Assembly (NCBI GenBank): GCA_003024985.2
Contig: PXIH01S0035088.1
Strand: one strand, 5' to 3'
From: Euperipatoides rowelli
Lineage: Eukaryota; Onychophora; Udeonychophora; Euonychophora; Peripatopsidae
Length of the DNA: 11,519 bases
The position numbers and the translations under genes were made by a program. Below, piece after piece: positions 1-7,819 of this stretch (position 1 is its first letter; every line of letters begins with the position of its first letter). The notes under the pieces are model-generated. The model was not told the DNA's origin and ran no database searches. It worked only from the letters and a program-made list of their open reading frames with translations.

Positions 1-3
1 ATG

Positions 4-58
4 TAATAGTAATAATAGTAATAATTTAAATACATAATGTTAATAATAATAATAGGAA
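4..58. repeat. Imperfect TAA microsatellite
   Basis: The window opens with interrupted TAA/AAT units: several TAATAATAG-type units, a break (TTTAAATACATAATG), then TAATAATAATAATAG near 50. It is a degenerate version of the much longer TAA array near 1345 and has no coding meaning. Confidence 0.7.
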
Positions 59-93
59 TTCATATTAAATTGGATATAAACTTCAAATATCTT

Positions 94-178
94 AATTTCT
101 TTCCGGTAATGCGGTACTGCGTATCTCATCTAAATTTCTTACTGGTACTACATATCTGACCGTACCTGACCGTACCGC
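94..178. repeat. GGTAC-rich cluster of short direct and inverted repeats
   Basis: A relatively GC-rich island in AT-rich DNA. CTGACCGTAC occurs twice in tandem at 156-165 and 166-175. GCGGTAC at 111-117 is the inverse complement of GTACCGC at 172-178. A block of about 40 bp also looks duplicated: AATTTCT followed by GGTACTGCGTATCT (starting near 94) and again by GGTACTACATATCT (starting near 133). I recognise no gene or known element in it. It could be the edge of a dispersed repeat or a local slippage product. Confidence 0.45.
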
Positions 179-180
179 TT

Positions 181-841
181 ACTTTCACTACTGCATACTG
201 TGTACAAATAAATTGCAATAATATTTTTTTGAGAAAATAATTGAAAAACTACACTAACTCTATTTACAAGACAAGGGAAAGCAATTTTCAAGAAATAAAA
301 TTCAACTATATTAAATGATATGCGAACCTTAAGACCACACTGAGCCTATTATCTCTAACTTATGTGAAAAAAGATTTTAAAGAATACTACATAATACCAG
401 AAAATTTCTAAACAAAAATGGCAAAATTTAACTTACCCAATTTATTCCTTAAATTTTTCAAAATAGCTAATCTGTATTTTTTTTAAAAATAAAAAAGTTT
501 TTACTGATTATACAAAACCTGACATTATATTACGGAATTAATGATATAGGCACCATTTCCCAAGAAATAACATGTATATTTTAGTCCCATAACTCAATTC
601 AGTCTCGTTAAAACGAGAGACCACTCCTGTAAAAATTTAGTTTATATTTCACTAAACATTTTAATAAATATAATAAATTGAACAATTTTGTTCATAAATG
701 AAGGGGAAAATATATTTATAATAAAAATTTTCCTTCAATGCCCATGTTTTGTTGGTGATAAATTTGTAGCATAACCGATTTTTAAAAAAAAAATGAAGAT
801 ATTATTCATAGACAGGTGTATATCATTAAACGCAATTCTCT
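181..841. other. AT-rich stretch, nothing recognised
   Basis: No open frame of useful length, splice-bounded exon, RNA gene or transposon motif was recognised here on either strand. It contains ordinary short A and T runs only. Confidence 0.5.
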
Positions 842-1250
842 TCATACACATCATAATGTATGTTAAACAACCTTAATATTTTATTACATTCCTAAACTTA
901 ACTCCTACTCTGAACTCTAACTCCAACTACATGTGAAATTTAATATGCCCCAACCCTAGGATAATCAAAAGGTGCATTATTAATCTTATTTGCAGTCTAA
1001 AATTTAAGACTGCACTAACAATAACTCCAACTTATGTATTTCAATAGACCCAATACTATTTATACACATCATGTATTAAACAACCTTAATATTTTCTTAC
1101 AGTCTTAACTTTAAAACTTATCCAGAACTCTAACTCCAAATACATGTGAAATCCACTATGCCCCAACCCTAGGATAATCAAGAGGTGCAATGACCCTTTG
1201 TTATTAATTTTATCCTTAACACTACACTAAATTTACACTTACATGAGATG
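842..1250. repeat. Degenerate tandem repeat, period about 106 bp
   Basis: Two long units are clearly alike. The first (about 842-975) and the second (about 1063-1190) share in order CACATCAT, TAAACAACCTTAATATTTT, GAACTCTAACTCCAA, ACATGTGAAAT, then TATGCCCCAACCCTAGGATA and ATCAA(A/G)AGGTGCA. A weaker unit lies between them (about 985-1055: TGCAGTCTAAAATTTAAGACT, then AACTCCAACTTATGTATTTCAA), and a further weak match (ACATGAGAT near 1241) follows. The CTCCAA landmarks sit at 921, 1025 and 1134, so the spacing is about 104-109 bp, although the two best units are two periods apart. It looks like an old minisatellite or satellite fragment; alternatively it is one duplication of about 213 bp whose unit has internal similarity. 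Confidence 0.65.
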
Positions 1251-1318
1251 GCAACCATCTTAATTAGACTAAAATTATGAATACTCATGCTTTAAAATCC
1301 AGACCACATAATTCAATT

Positions 1319-1340
1319 ATCAATAATAATAACAATATTA

Positions 1341-1430
<90 letters not shown>

Positions 1431-1438
1431 GCAATAAA
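1319..1438. repeat. Long (TAA)n microsatellite
   Basis: A pure TAA array of 86 bases (about 28 units) spans 1345-1430. It is preceded by interrupted units (AATAATAATAACAATATTAATAG) and followed by GCAATAAATA. One frame of the array reads as poly-asparagine and the opposite strand as poly-isoleucine, so long open frames appear on both strands at the same place. They are composition artefacts and not genes. Its length makes it likely to be polymorphic. Confidence 0.95.
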
Positions 1439-1501
1439 TATACTAATTATCAGTACTTTACATCTGATATGGTGGCCATCTTGAGAGGGGTGATGTAAAC
1501 T

Positions 1502-1529
1502 GGCATCCTCCATTAAGGAAGGTGCCATC
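1502..1529. repeat. Short imperfect hairpin
   Basis: GGCATCCT and AGGTGCC face each other across a spacer near CCATTAAGGA, giving about seven pairs with one bulged T. It lies just right of the TAA microsatellite. No RNA gene or transposon terminus is recognisable, and a stem of this size can arise by chance. Confidence 0.3.
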
Positions 1530-3208
1530 CAATCAGATTACAGCATTTACACATGTGATACCCAGCTTCTATTTTTGGATCAAAGACAGTTCTTTGATGT
1601 AAATCATGGATGCCTCTTTTAACCCCTCCATTTTCTATTATTAGATCAAATGAGTTGTTTTTTATGTGGTTCAAGGGATGTCAACATTTACTAATATGTG
1701 CATGTTTGGTAAAAAATTTCCCTATACGGCACCAGGAAAAACTTGATTTTGAACCATTAATACTAGAAGGTCATGTGAGGGTCATTTTAAAGATCAAGTT
1801 TAGTCGATAATGATGACTTTTGTATTTTTTGTGGTGGGACATTCGGCTTTCAGATTATGGTGTCATCAATTTGTTGTACAAAGTTTAGAAGTTAAACAGT
1901 AAGCCATATGAAGATTTCAATGAGAGGATTAATAAGACATCATGTTATTATTGGAAAATAAGAAACATCCATTTTTCAGTGTCAAAAAATGAGGACATAC
2001 CCTATAATGGGGGGAGGGGTGACATTATTAAGGTTTACAAGAGTTATATAATGTTATTGGATGATACTATAACTCTATTTATAATAAGTGATACAATTCT
2101 CATATAATTGGTTTCTATAAGAAGGAACAAAGCTAATCTATTGTGACATTATTATTAATATATTTTCCTTCTTACTCAATTATATTTTNACTTTTAATAT
2201 CATATTCCAAACATTTATTGATTTTTGAATTTCATGTTATATGCAACTTTTCAACTAATAAGTAAACTCTTGTTTCATGTATAATTTTGTGTGCTATCTT
2301 TTCGGGACAGTTTCCCTAAAAAAATGATTGTGAACAATGACTTATTGGATCTATCTTATGGTAAAAACCACCTCAACAACAGAGTTTTTTTTAAACAAAA
2401 ATAAAAATAGACTGCCGCATGAAGGGGAGATGTTATCATTTTGGATATGTTATCCTTTCTACATCATAAAGAAGTTAACTTATGAGAGCTATCAAATCGA
2501 GACTATAATAAAACAAAAATAGGAGCCCAAACCTATAGATATTATGTTTTATATATAATCCTCATCACTAAAATAAAATAAATACCATAGTTCTAACATT
2601 CTTCACTTATTCTGTCATTAGTTTAAACTTTTGCTTAATAGGATAAATAACATTAATGTAAGCCTTATTTAGATAATTTTGTCTAATTCTGGTTAATTTT
2701 TCTTTAAAGATTTTTATTGTTTCCTAAAACGAATAGGGAAGAACTAATATTTGGGCAATTTTAGACAAACAATATTTTTTCTGGTTATTTCAGAATGACT
2801 GGAGTTATTTCTTGTGACTGTTAAAAAATGCTTTCAATAGCATTTCTATATTTCCTTATAATCAAATCATAAAATGAAATATTATTTTACAAACTGCAAA
2901 GCAAATCTTCTGGCTGTTTTTTAAAGCTGAAAATGTCACAGGTGAATCCAAATAGATTTGTGTGATTTTTTTCTTTCTCTTCAAAGTTTCACCACATTCT
3001 GATAAGTTTAATGTTTTTCCTAATTACTTCAGCAATATTACAAAAATTAAATTAAATTTTCAAATTTGTTTAGTTTGAGTTTCTAATAGGCGTGTAACAT
3101 GAATGAATTGTCAGGAGGGCCATCTAGAGGCCTATCTTAGCAACAACTTAGCTGTACAAAATAATGACATGATTTTTATATTAACAATTAATTAATATAA
3201 GTTCTTAC
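1530..3208. other. AT-rich stretch without recognised gene, probably partly intron
   Basis: Open frames here are short (66 and 61 residues on the plus strand at 1610-1810 and 2337-2522) and resemble no family I know. The right end directly follows the donor site of the minus-strand NRF-6-family exon, so at least the part next to 3208 should be intron. I looked on the minus strand for the next expected family exon (the segment after the WWTNLLYINN motif) and did not recognise it. A single ambiguous base is at 2189. Confidence 0.5.
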
Positions 3209-3374
3209 CATTTTATGTGAATTTACAAAATTATTTATATAAAGTAGATTTGTCCACCAATTATCTTTACACATTTGAATTAAACTTTCCTTCTGATACC
3301 ATAATGGTCCATCATTAGTATACATTATTAAACCAACATAAACACCAATTACTATCATATAAACTGGAGTTAAC
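3209..3374 (-). CDS. Internal exon of an NRF-6-family membrane acyltransferase
   Basis: This 166-base minus-strand exon has a pyrimidine-rich tract and TTACAG acceptor at its right edge (AG at 3375-3376) and a GTAAG donor at its left edge (3204-3208). Its first base completes a codon split by a phase-2 intron and its last codon is ATG followed by a phase-0 intron. The 55 complete codons begin LTPVYM and contain DGPLW, then NWWTNLLYINNF. These are hallmarks of the NRF-6 (nose resistant to fluoxetine) branch of the acyltransferase-3 family, multi-pass membrane proteins studied in nematodes and insects for lipid and drug uptake. Residues 5-18 (YMIVIGVYVGLIMY) look like a membrane helix. The family's usual arginine before LTP would be the split codon. 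There are no stops or frameshifts. The exact substrate is unknown. The remaining exons were not located. Confidence 0.85.
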
Positions 3375-3702
3375 CTGTAATAGAATAGAAAAGACAATGA
3401 TTAGTAAGGGGAAAAAAATAAAAAAATGGAGTAAGGGGAAAGAGAGAAAAAAATTTAAAATTTTAAAAAACATAATTAAAGATCAGAATCCAATAATATT
3501 TTGTAGGTGGCACTATCTCCTCCCTCCTAATATAGTTTAATCTTACAAAATATAATCCAAAGAGTTAAGCAGAATTATGAAAAAATTGAAGTGCATAAAG
3601 ATGTTATTGATCAAATTTATATATCAGTCTCATTATAATGTTTTAATTGGGTTAGATAAAAATTGAACTGGTAACAAATCCATGTTTTGGAATATTCTCA
3701 AA
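3375..3702. other. Probable intron sequence, no gene recognised
   Basis: This stretch lies directly 5' of the NRF-6-family exon (minus strand) and starts with its acceptor and a pyrimidine tract. It is A-rich on the plus strand (several A runs at 3413-3475) and shows no motif of the preceding family exon. Confidence 0.5.
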
Positions 3703-3800
3703 CAGGGGTGGGGAATCTTCAGTCTTCAGGTTGTGTGCAGCCTATTAAGTTGTTTAAGTGCATCCTTTATTGATGTTTTGTCAATCACATATCTTCATTG
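3703..3800 (+). mobile_element. Solitary hAT-like terminal sequence
   Basis: CAGGGGTGGGGAATCTTCAG starting at 3703 matches the form of terminal inverted repeats of many hAT transposons and their non-autonomous derivatives (CAGGGGTGGGGAACCT type). The next bases (GTTGTGTGCAGCC, then GTTGTTTAAGTGCATCC) resemble the GC-type subterminal sequence these elements carry, here decayed towards AT. I found no inverse partner ending in CCACCCCTG, so the element is truncated, its other end is too decayed, or this is a chance resemblance. No transposase coding is visible. The right limit given is arbitrary. Confidence 0.5.
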
Positions 3801-4184
3801 TTTATATTTTATAAATTATACATTCTCAAATGGATGTGTATTTTAATTAATCAAAAACAATAATAAAATATATTAATGTCAATAAAACTACATTTGAATT
3901 TAAGAAGTTGTCATATTATTTCCCATTTTCATTCTTTCCTCTACAAATATTTAAAAACATTGAAAATTGACCTCATTGCATCTAAAGGTTCTCCTAAATG
4001 AACTAACAAATAATCTGTTTAATTAGTTTATGAAAAACATGAGGTAAAATCATAGACTCCTCTGCCCAATTATGGGTCCTAAAAAAACAAGTTATATTTA
4101 ATGATGTACCGGTGCACATAAAGTGCAGCTTAAATGATAAAAAGGGGAGTAACACTACTAATTGTGATACTACTTTAAACTTAA
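3801..4184. other. AT-rich stretch, possibly decayed gypsy 5' region
   Basis: A complete gypsy element would carry its 5' LTR, primer-binding site and the capsid part of Gag before the zinc knuckle at 4224. None can be recognised here. The sequence could be internal hAT-derivative DNA, intron or heavily decayed Gag. Confidence 0.4.
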
Positions 4185-4334
4185 AGAGTAGAGTGTGTCC
4201 AGAAACCTAGACCCAAAATATTTTGTTTAAATTGTAAGAAAGTTGGTCATCTATTGAAAAACTGCTGGTACGTGACTAACCAACTGATTCTAGGCACTTT
4301 GTATCTACATCAACTTCTGGAAATGGGAAGTTAA
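4185..4334 (+). pseudogene. Gypsy Gag fragment: nucleocapsid zinc knuckle
   Basis: A 49-codon open stretch bounded by stops (TAA at 4182 and 4332) contains a perfect CCHC knuckle: C-LN-C-KKVG-H-LLKN-C, with cysteine codons at 4224, 4233 and 4263 and histidine at 4248. This is the CX2CX4HX4C signature of retroelement nucleocapsid, which binds the genomic RNA during packaging. Basic and proline residues precede it (QKPRPKIF). The capsid portion that should lie upstream is not recognisable. All four zinc ligands are kept, although the surrounding protein is gone. A cellular CCHC protein is possible in principle, but the protease and RT downstream make Gag by far the best reading. Confidence 0.85.
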
Positions 4335-4482
4335 ACTAGACTCTTCCTTGTTCAAGGTAAAATTTAACATTCATATTAAGGAGGTAAAGCAAGTTTAACA
4401 TTGTCATGTGTAGTAGGGAATTTCAGTACAAGGTCTAATAGTAATAAACCAACCATTTTTATCTGAATACAAGGCATAACTT

Positions 4483-4796
4483 ACAGAACAAGCTATATCA
4501 ATAAACACCATACTGAATAATATTGATAATCAGACTAATAGTAATAAATTGTTAGGTAATATTAATTCTGAACATCACCAAACAGTGTTAAAATTTTTTG
4601 TCAAGCGGTCTTTGCCACTTATAGAGGTCACTTTTGAAAAAAATAAATACATGTGTTAATAGACACAGGTGCATCTATCTCGATGATAAGCACAAGTATA
4701 TTGAAAGGAAAAATACTTGAAATAGATAATTGTGTTAAATTGTCTTCACCAATTGCTGCAAAAGACAAATTGGCAAAAATGACAATTTATACATGA
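4483..4796 (+). pseudogene. Gypsy aspartic protease, frameshifted
   Basis: The retropepsin active-site motif LIDTGASISMIS is read from 4656, with the catalytic aspartate codon at 4662-4664. The lead-in typical of these proteases (LPLIEVTFEKNK) is read one frame away, from 4612, and the frames meet at an A7 run (4637-4643). The frame upstream is open back to 4483. After the active site the frame stays open through a lysine-rich segment to TGA at 4794-4796. Retropepsins act as homodimers that cut the Gag-Pol polyprotein, and the DTG triad is intact here. The flap region and the second conserved hydrophobic-hydrophobic-G motif are not clearly recognisable. The interval up to 5130 should hold the rest of protease and the start of RT but contains many stops. 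Confidence 0.8.
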
Positions 4797-5144
4797 ATTT
4801 TGTTTGTTTAAATTCCAGCATCCAACCAACTATCAGATAAAACTTGGTACTGTATTTCTCATGGCTCATGGTGCAAAATTAGACTTGGCTAATAATTATT
4901 TAATTTTATTTCAACATAATTCAAATTCTTCAAATTTTAATAACACTATCTGAAATTTTTTTAATAACACTATTATGTCAAATCCTACAGTTACTAAGAA
5001 AGATAAATTTAGTTTTCTGAATGTTGGTGAGATTTCTAGCCAATCTAGAAAACAGGTTTAGAGACATTGTGAAGGTGTTTATACTTATTGATGATATGAC
5101 TGCAATAACTTAACCCATTAACTCCAGTCAATTCATAATTTACA
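4797..5144 (+). other. Decayed protease-RT junction of the gypsy relic
   Basis: By position this should encode the protease C-terminus and the RT N-terminal linker. All three plus-strand frames have frequent stops, and only short family-like patches appear. I see no separate gene. Confidence 0.5.
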
Positions 5145-5722
5145 TTTGATATTCCTATTTACAATAAGCAATATGATTCCCCACAGTATGTTAGGTCCCA
5201 TAAAAGCAAAATTTGATGAATTTGAGAATGCTGGAATACTGTCTAGGGGAGAATCTGATTATTATGTGCCTCTTTTAGCAATTAAGAAGACTTCAGGTGA
5301 CATCAGGATGGTGTTGGACCTGAAGCACATTAACAAATTTACTAAACCAATAGAATATCCTCAACACAACATCATCATTATCCTTGGTCTCCTCAATGGA
5401 TCTAAAGTTTTTTCAAAGATTGACCTTAATAACAGATACTACCAAATAGTTTTAGATGAGTCTTTCCAAGATCATTATTGTTTCACATTACCTTGGGGGA
5501 GGTACAATATGAACAGTATGGTTTAGGGTGCAAAAAACATCTTGTTAATTTTCTGAAGTTAATGAATGAGGTGTTGGCAGATGAGATTTTATCTTGAGCT
5601 AATTTGTGCCATCAGGATGATATTTTGGTACATTCTGCTTCTGAAGAAGAGTACCTAGAAATTCTTGAGAAAATGTTCACAAAGTTGAAATCAATGGATC
5701 CAGCAGCCCTTCCATCTAAATG
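5145..5722 (+). pseudogene. Gypsy reverse transcriptase domain, broken
   Basis: The RT start (FDIPIYNKQYDSPQYV) is read in the frame of 5145. The chain continues in the next frame as KFDEFENAGIL, then IKKTSGDIRMVLDLKHINK, the fingers motif, and SKIDLNNRYYQIVLDE, where the first catalytic aspartate is at 5422-5424. At the MPFGLKN position the sequence reads MV-stop-GAKN, with TAG at 5524. A frame change at an A6 run (5532-5537) leads into LKLMNEVLADEIL, a TGA at 5595, and then CHQDDILVHS with the catalytic DD pair at 5616-5621. Families normally have Y or F where this copy has histidine. The domain would copy element RNA into DNA. Three catalytic aspartates survive, but the stops and shifts preclude a full protein as read. 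Confidence 0.9.
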
Positions 5723-6032
5723 TTTTTTTTCCAAAGAAAGGTCACCTTTCTTGGTCATAACATAACTGGAGATAGTTCTACACCTCTCAATGATAAATTA
5801 GAAGCTATGAAAACTTTTTCTAGACTAAATACATTTAAGCAAATCCATTCTTTCTTAGGTAGTATAAATTTGTACTGCAGATTCATTCTAAATATTTCAG
5901 AGAAGGCTGCACCACTATATAATTTATTAAAGAAAAATAAAGGGAGATTCAAATGGGATGATGATTGCTAAAATGCATTTGAAATTCTAAAGTCTAATTT
6001 ATGCAAATCACCTCTTTTAATACATCCAACTT
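5720..6032 (+). pseudogene. Gypsy RT thumb and connection segment, broken
   Basis: After the T8 run at 5723-5730 the frame changes, and the family motif FQRKVTFLGHNIT follows (canonical KCxF...VxFLGHxI). Then come SRLNTFKQIHSFLGSINLYCRFI, matching the LRSFLGLxNYYRRFI segment, and APLYNLLKKNKGRFKWDDDC. A TAA at 5969 falls exactly where AFEILKSNL should be reached through a polar codon, which suggests a CAA-to-TAA change. The frame continues as AFEILKSNLCKSPLLIHPTFEK up to the A8 run at 6036. This segment links the polymerase to RNase H in Ty3/gypsy Pol. Confidence 0.88.
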
Positions 6033-6415
6033 TTGAAAAAAAATATTAAATGTGATGCTTCGAGCATAGCTGTGAGTGGAGTAGTTGAGCAGATGGATGA
6101 TGAAGGCTTTTTTCACCCTATTGTCTATTGTAGTAAGAACTTAAATAAGGCTGAATTTAACTATTCTATTATTAAAAAGGAAGCACTTGCGCTTGTGTAT
6201 GATCTTGAGCAATTTAGACATTTGATTTATGGTTATAGAATTGTAGTTAAAAGTAACCATAAATCATCAAGCTTTTTATTTAGCTTAAAAAAAGAAACAG
6301 TGCATTACTCACTGGCTTGTCAAAATATAGATTTTTTTGAGAGAAATTGAACAACTTGCAGATAAAGAAAATATTGTAGCTGATATGCTAAGTAGAAGTG
6401 AAGAAGCCAGAAGTG
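6033..6415 (+). pseudogene. Gypsy RNase H domain, frameshifted, with a D-to-N change
   Basis: Read after the A8 run (6036-6043), the motif CDASSIAVSGVVEQ gives the first catalytic aspartate (6054-6056). IVYCSKNLNKAEFNYSIIKK and EALALVYDLEQFRHLIYGY follow, with the catalytic glutamate at 6180-6182. The third acidic position, normally within TDH, reads SNH with asparagine at 6255-6257. At a T7 run (6332-6338) the frame changes again, and KENIVADMLSRS follows with the last aspartate at 6382-6384. RNase H removes the RNA template after first-strand synthesis. The lost aspartate should cripple it even if the frame were continuous. The segment between SNH and the end motif is shorter and less family-like than usual. 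Confidence 0.88.
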
Positions 6416-6608
6416 TTGGGATCATTAATAATTTGCAAATCATTCAACTCGTTTCAATTGAACTAATTAAAGATCATCAATCAAAGATCCTAAAATCACT
6501 GAATTGTTTTCAAATCTCAAGAATTCCTCAGACACTTCAGATGAGCATTTTATTGATGAGTATGACATTATTTATAAAAAAAATAAAAATGGTTAGAGAT
6601 CATGGAAT
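6416..6608 (+). other. Spacer between gypsy RNase H and integrase
   Basis: The frame of the RNase H end stays open to TAG at 6619-6621 without recognisable domain content. This is expected, because the RNase H to integrase spacer is variable in gypsy elements. The readable integrase lead-in begins in another frame near 6609. Confidence 0.6.
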
Positions 6609-7258
6609 TATAGAGTCTTAGTTCCATCTTCATTAGTCCCTTTAATAATTTCTATTTTCCATAGTAATGCAAAATTCAGTAATTTTGGGCTTCGAAATGT
6701 GCTGTGGAAGATCAGAATATATTCACATTGACAGTAATAAACAGAGATATCACACATTTCCTAAAGACTTGTGAGAAATGTCAGTTCAGAAATGTCCAGC
6801 GAAAATGCATTCCATTTAGAACACAAGTTCCTCTTTGTTCCCCTTTCAAACAAATTTCAATAGATTTTTTTGGTCCTTTTCAACAAAATTGGGGGACCAG
6901 CAACAAATACATTTTACTGTTCATTGATCTCTTTACCCACTTTCCAATAGTAGTGGCCATGAGAGACATGGAGGCCAACACTGTTGCTAAAGCTTATGTA
7001 GAGCATGTCTATTCAGTATTTGGAGGCAGTGAGTTTATTCTTAAGGATCGAGGTGCTAATTTTACCAGTAAAGTGTTTAAGGAATTATTTAAATTGCTGG
7101 GAATTATCCATTTGACAACCACCTCATTCCATACCCAAACTAATGGTGCCTCGGAAAGATTGTANAGAGTCATTATTAACATTTTATCTCATTTATGCAA
7201 AGGTGCTTATGACACTTGGGAATCTCTTCTTCTTTATGTGCATATGAAAATCCAATGA
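6609..7258 (+). pseudogene. Gypsy integrase, zinc-binding region and intact DDE triad
   Basis: The lead-in YRVLVPSSLVPLIISIFHSN (from 6609) carries the first zinc-ligand histidine. The second, normally in GHxG, reads SNFG. The frame then changes near 6705-6735, and DITHFLKTCEKCQF supplies both cysteines (6770, 6779). The catalytic core is continuous: SIDFFGPF with aspartate at 6863, LKDRGANFTSKVF with aspartate at 7046, and NGASERL with glutamate at 7154. The last two are separated by exactly 35 residues, the DX35E spacing of retroviral-type integrases. An ambiguous base at 7165 makes the next-but-one codon TAN. The frame ends at TGA 7256-7258. Integrase inserts the element cDNA into host DNA. 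The core is the best preserved part of the element; the zinc-binding domain has lost one ligand. Confidence 0.92.
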
Positions 7259-7723
7259 TCAATGAATAAGAGCCTTGGTGAGTCGCCTCATTTTTTTACT
7301 TTTTGGATCTGATCCCATAGAATGCTCAAACTAGTTTAGTTTGACAGATAAGGATGATTATCAGGATTTACCAGAATATGTCCAACAAATGTTGGAAAGT
7401 GCTCAGAAAGTGAAAGAGGAAGTTGAACCAAATTTTTTTGATTCTTCAAAAAGAAATTGTGGATATAGGAATAAAGGAGTTAGAGATCCTCACTTTTGTT
7501 TAGGCGACAAAGTCTTGTTGTTAGATTCTCCCAGTTTCTCAGTAAGAACAGGAAATTAGCCAAACATTATAAGGAGTAATATAGTATCGCAGAAATGCTA
7601 GTTAATTCTAAGATAAGAGCCATCGATAATCACAATGATGTCAAATTAGTCCACTTGGACAAGTTAAAACACTATTGTGAATGCAAGTTGTTCCAAGACT
7701 CTAAATTTTTTGTCAGAGGTTAA
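7259..7723 (+). pseudogene. Gypsy integrase C-terminal part, broken
   Basis: KSLGESPHFF (from about 7268) matches the ST-G-SPF motif after the core. A T7 run (7291-7297) coincides with a frame change into LFGSDPIEC, the FGRxP-like motif. From 7341 the chain LTDKDDYQDLPEYVQQMLESAQ and later CLGDKVLLLDSP matches the GDxVLL beta-barrel start, which is cut by TAG at 7557. Another frame then gives KLAKHYKE, a stop, YSIAEML and VKLVHLDKLKHYCECK. The VHLDKLK ending is the usual VHxxRLK close of gypsy integrases. This region contacts DNA and helps choose targets. No chromodomain follows. TAA at 7721-7723 ends the readable part. Confidence 0.82.
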
Positions 7724-7819
7724 GGAAATAGCTAAAGATAAAGGCAAATCTTTACCCACTTAGAGTCTCAGAGAGACTAGACAATCCAAGAGAAATGAGT
7801 ATAGGCTATATATATATGT

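Noticed and set aside
1277-1498. Plus-strand open frame of 73 codons with long poly-asparagine, and its minus-strand poly-isoleucine counterpart.
   Set aside because: Both come from the stop-free frames of the TAA microsatellite. The flanking residues show no domain, and both strands are open at once. An amoeba-type poly-asparagine protein is unlikely given the animal-type exon and repeats elsewhere.
1768-1784. AGGTCA and GGGTCA half-sites spaced by five bases (nuclear-receptor DR5-like).
   Set aside because: A single short match in a long AT-rich stretch, with no promoter or gene start nearby, is expected by chance.
1610-1810. Plus-strand open frame of 66 codons.
   Set aside because: No recognisable domain, no splice or promoter support, and its length is not exceptional. 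A transposon-derived origin is possible but cannot be shown.
5755-5952. Minus-strand open frame of 65 codons.
   Set aside because: It is the reverse of the gypsy RT thumb and connection segment, and has no signature of its own.
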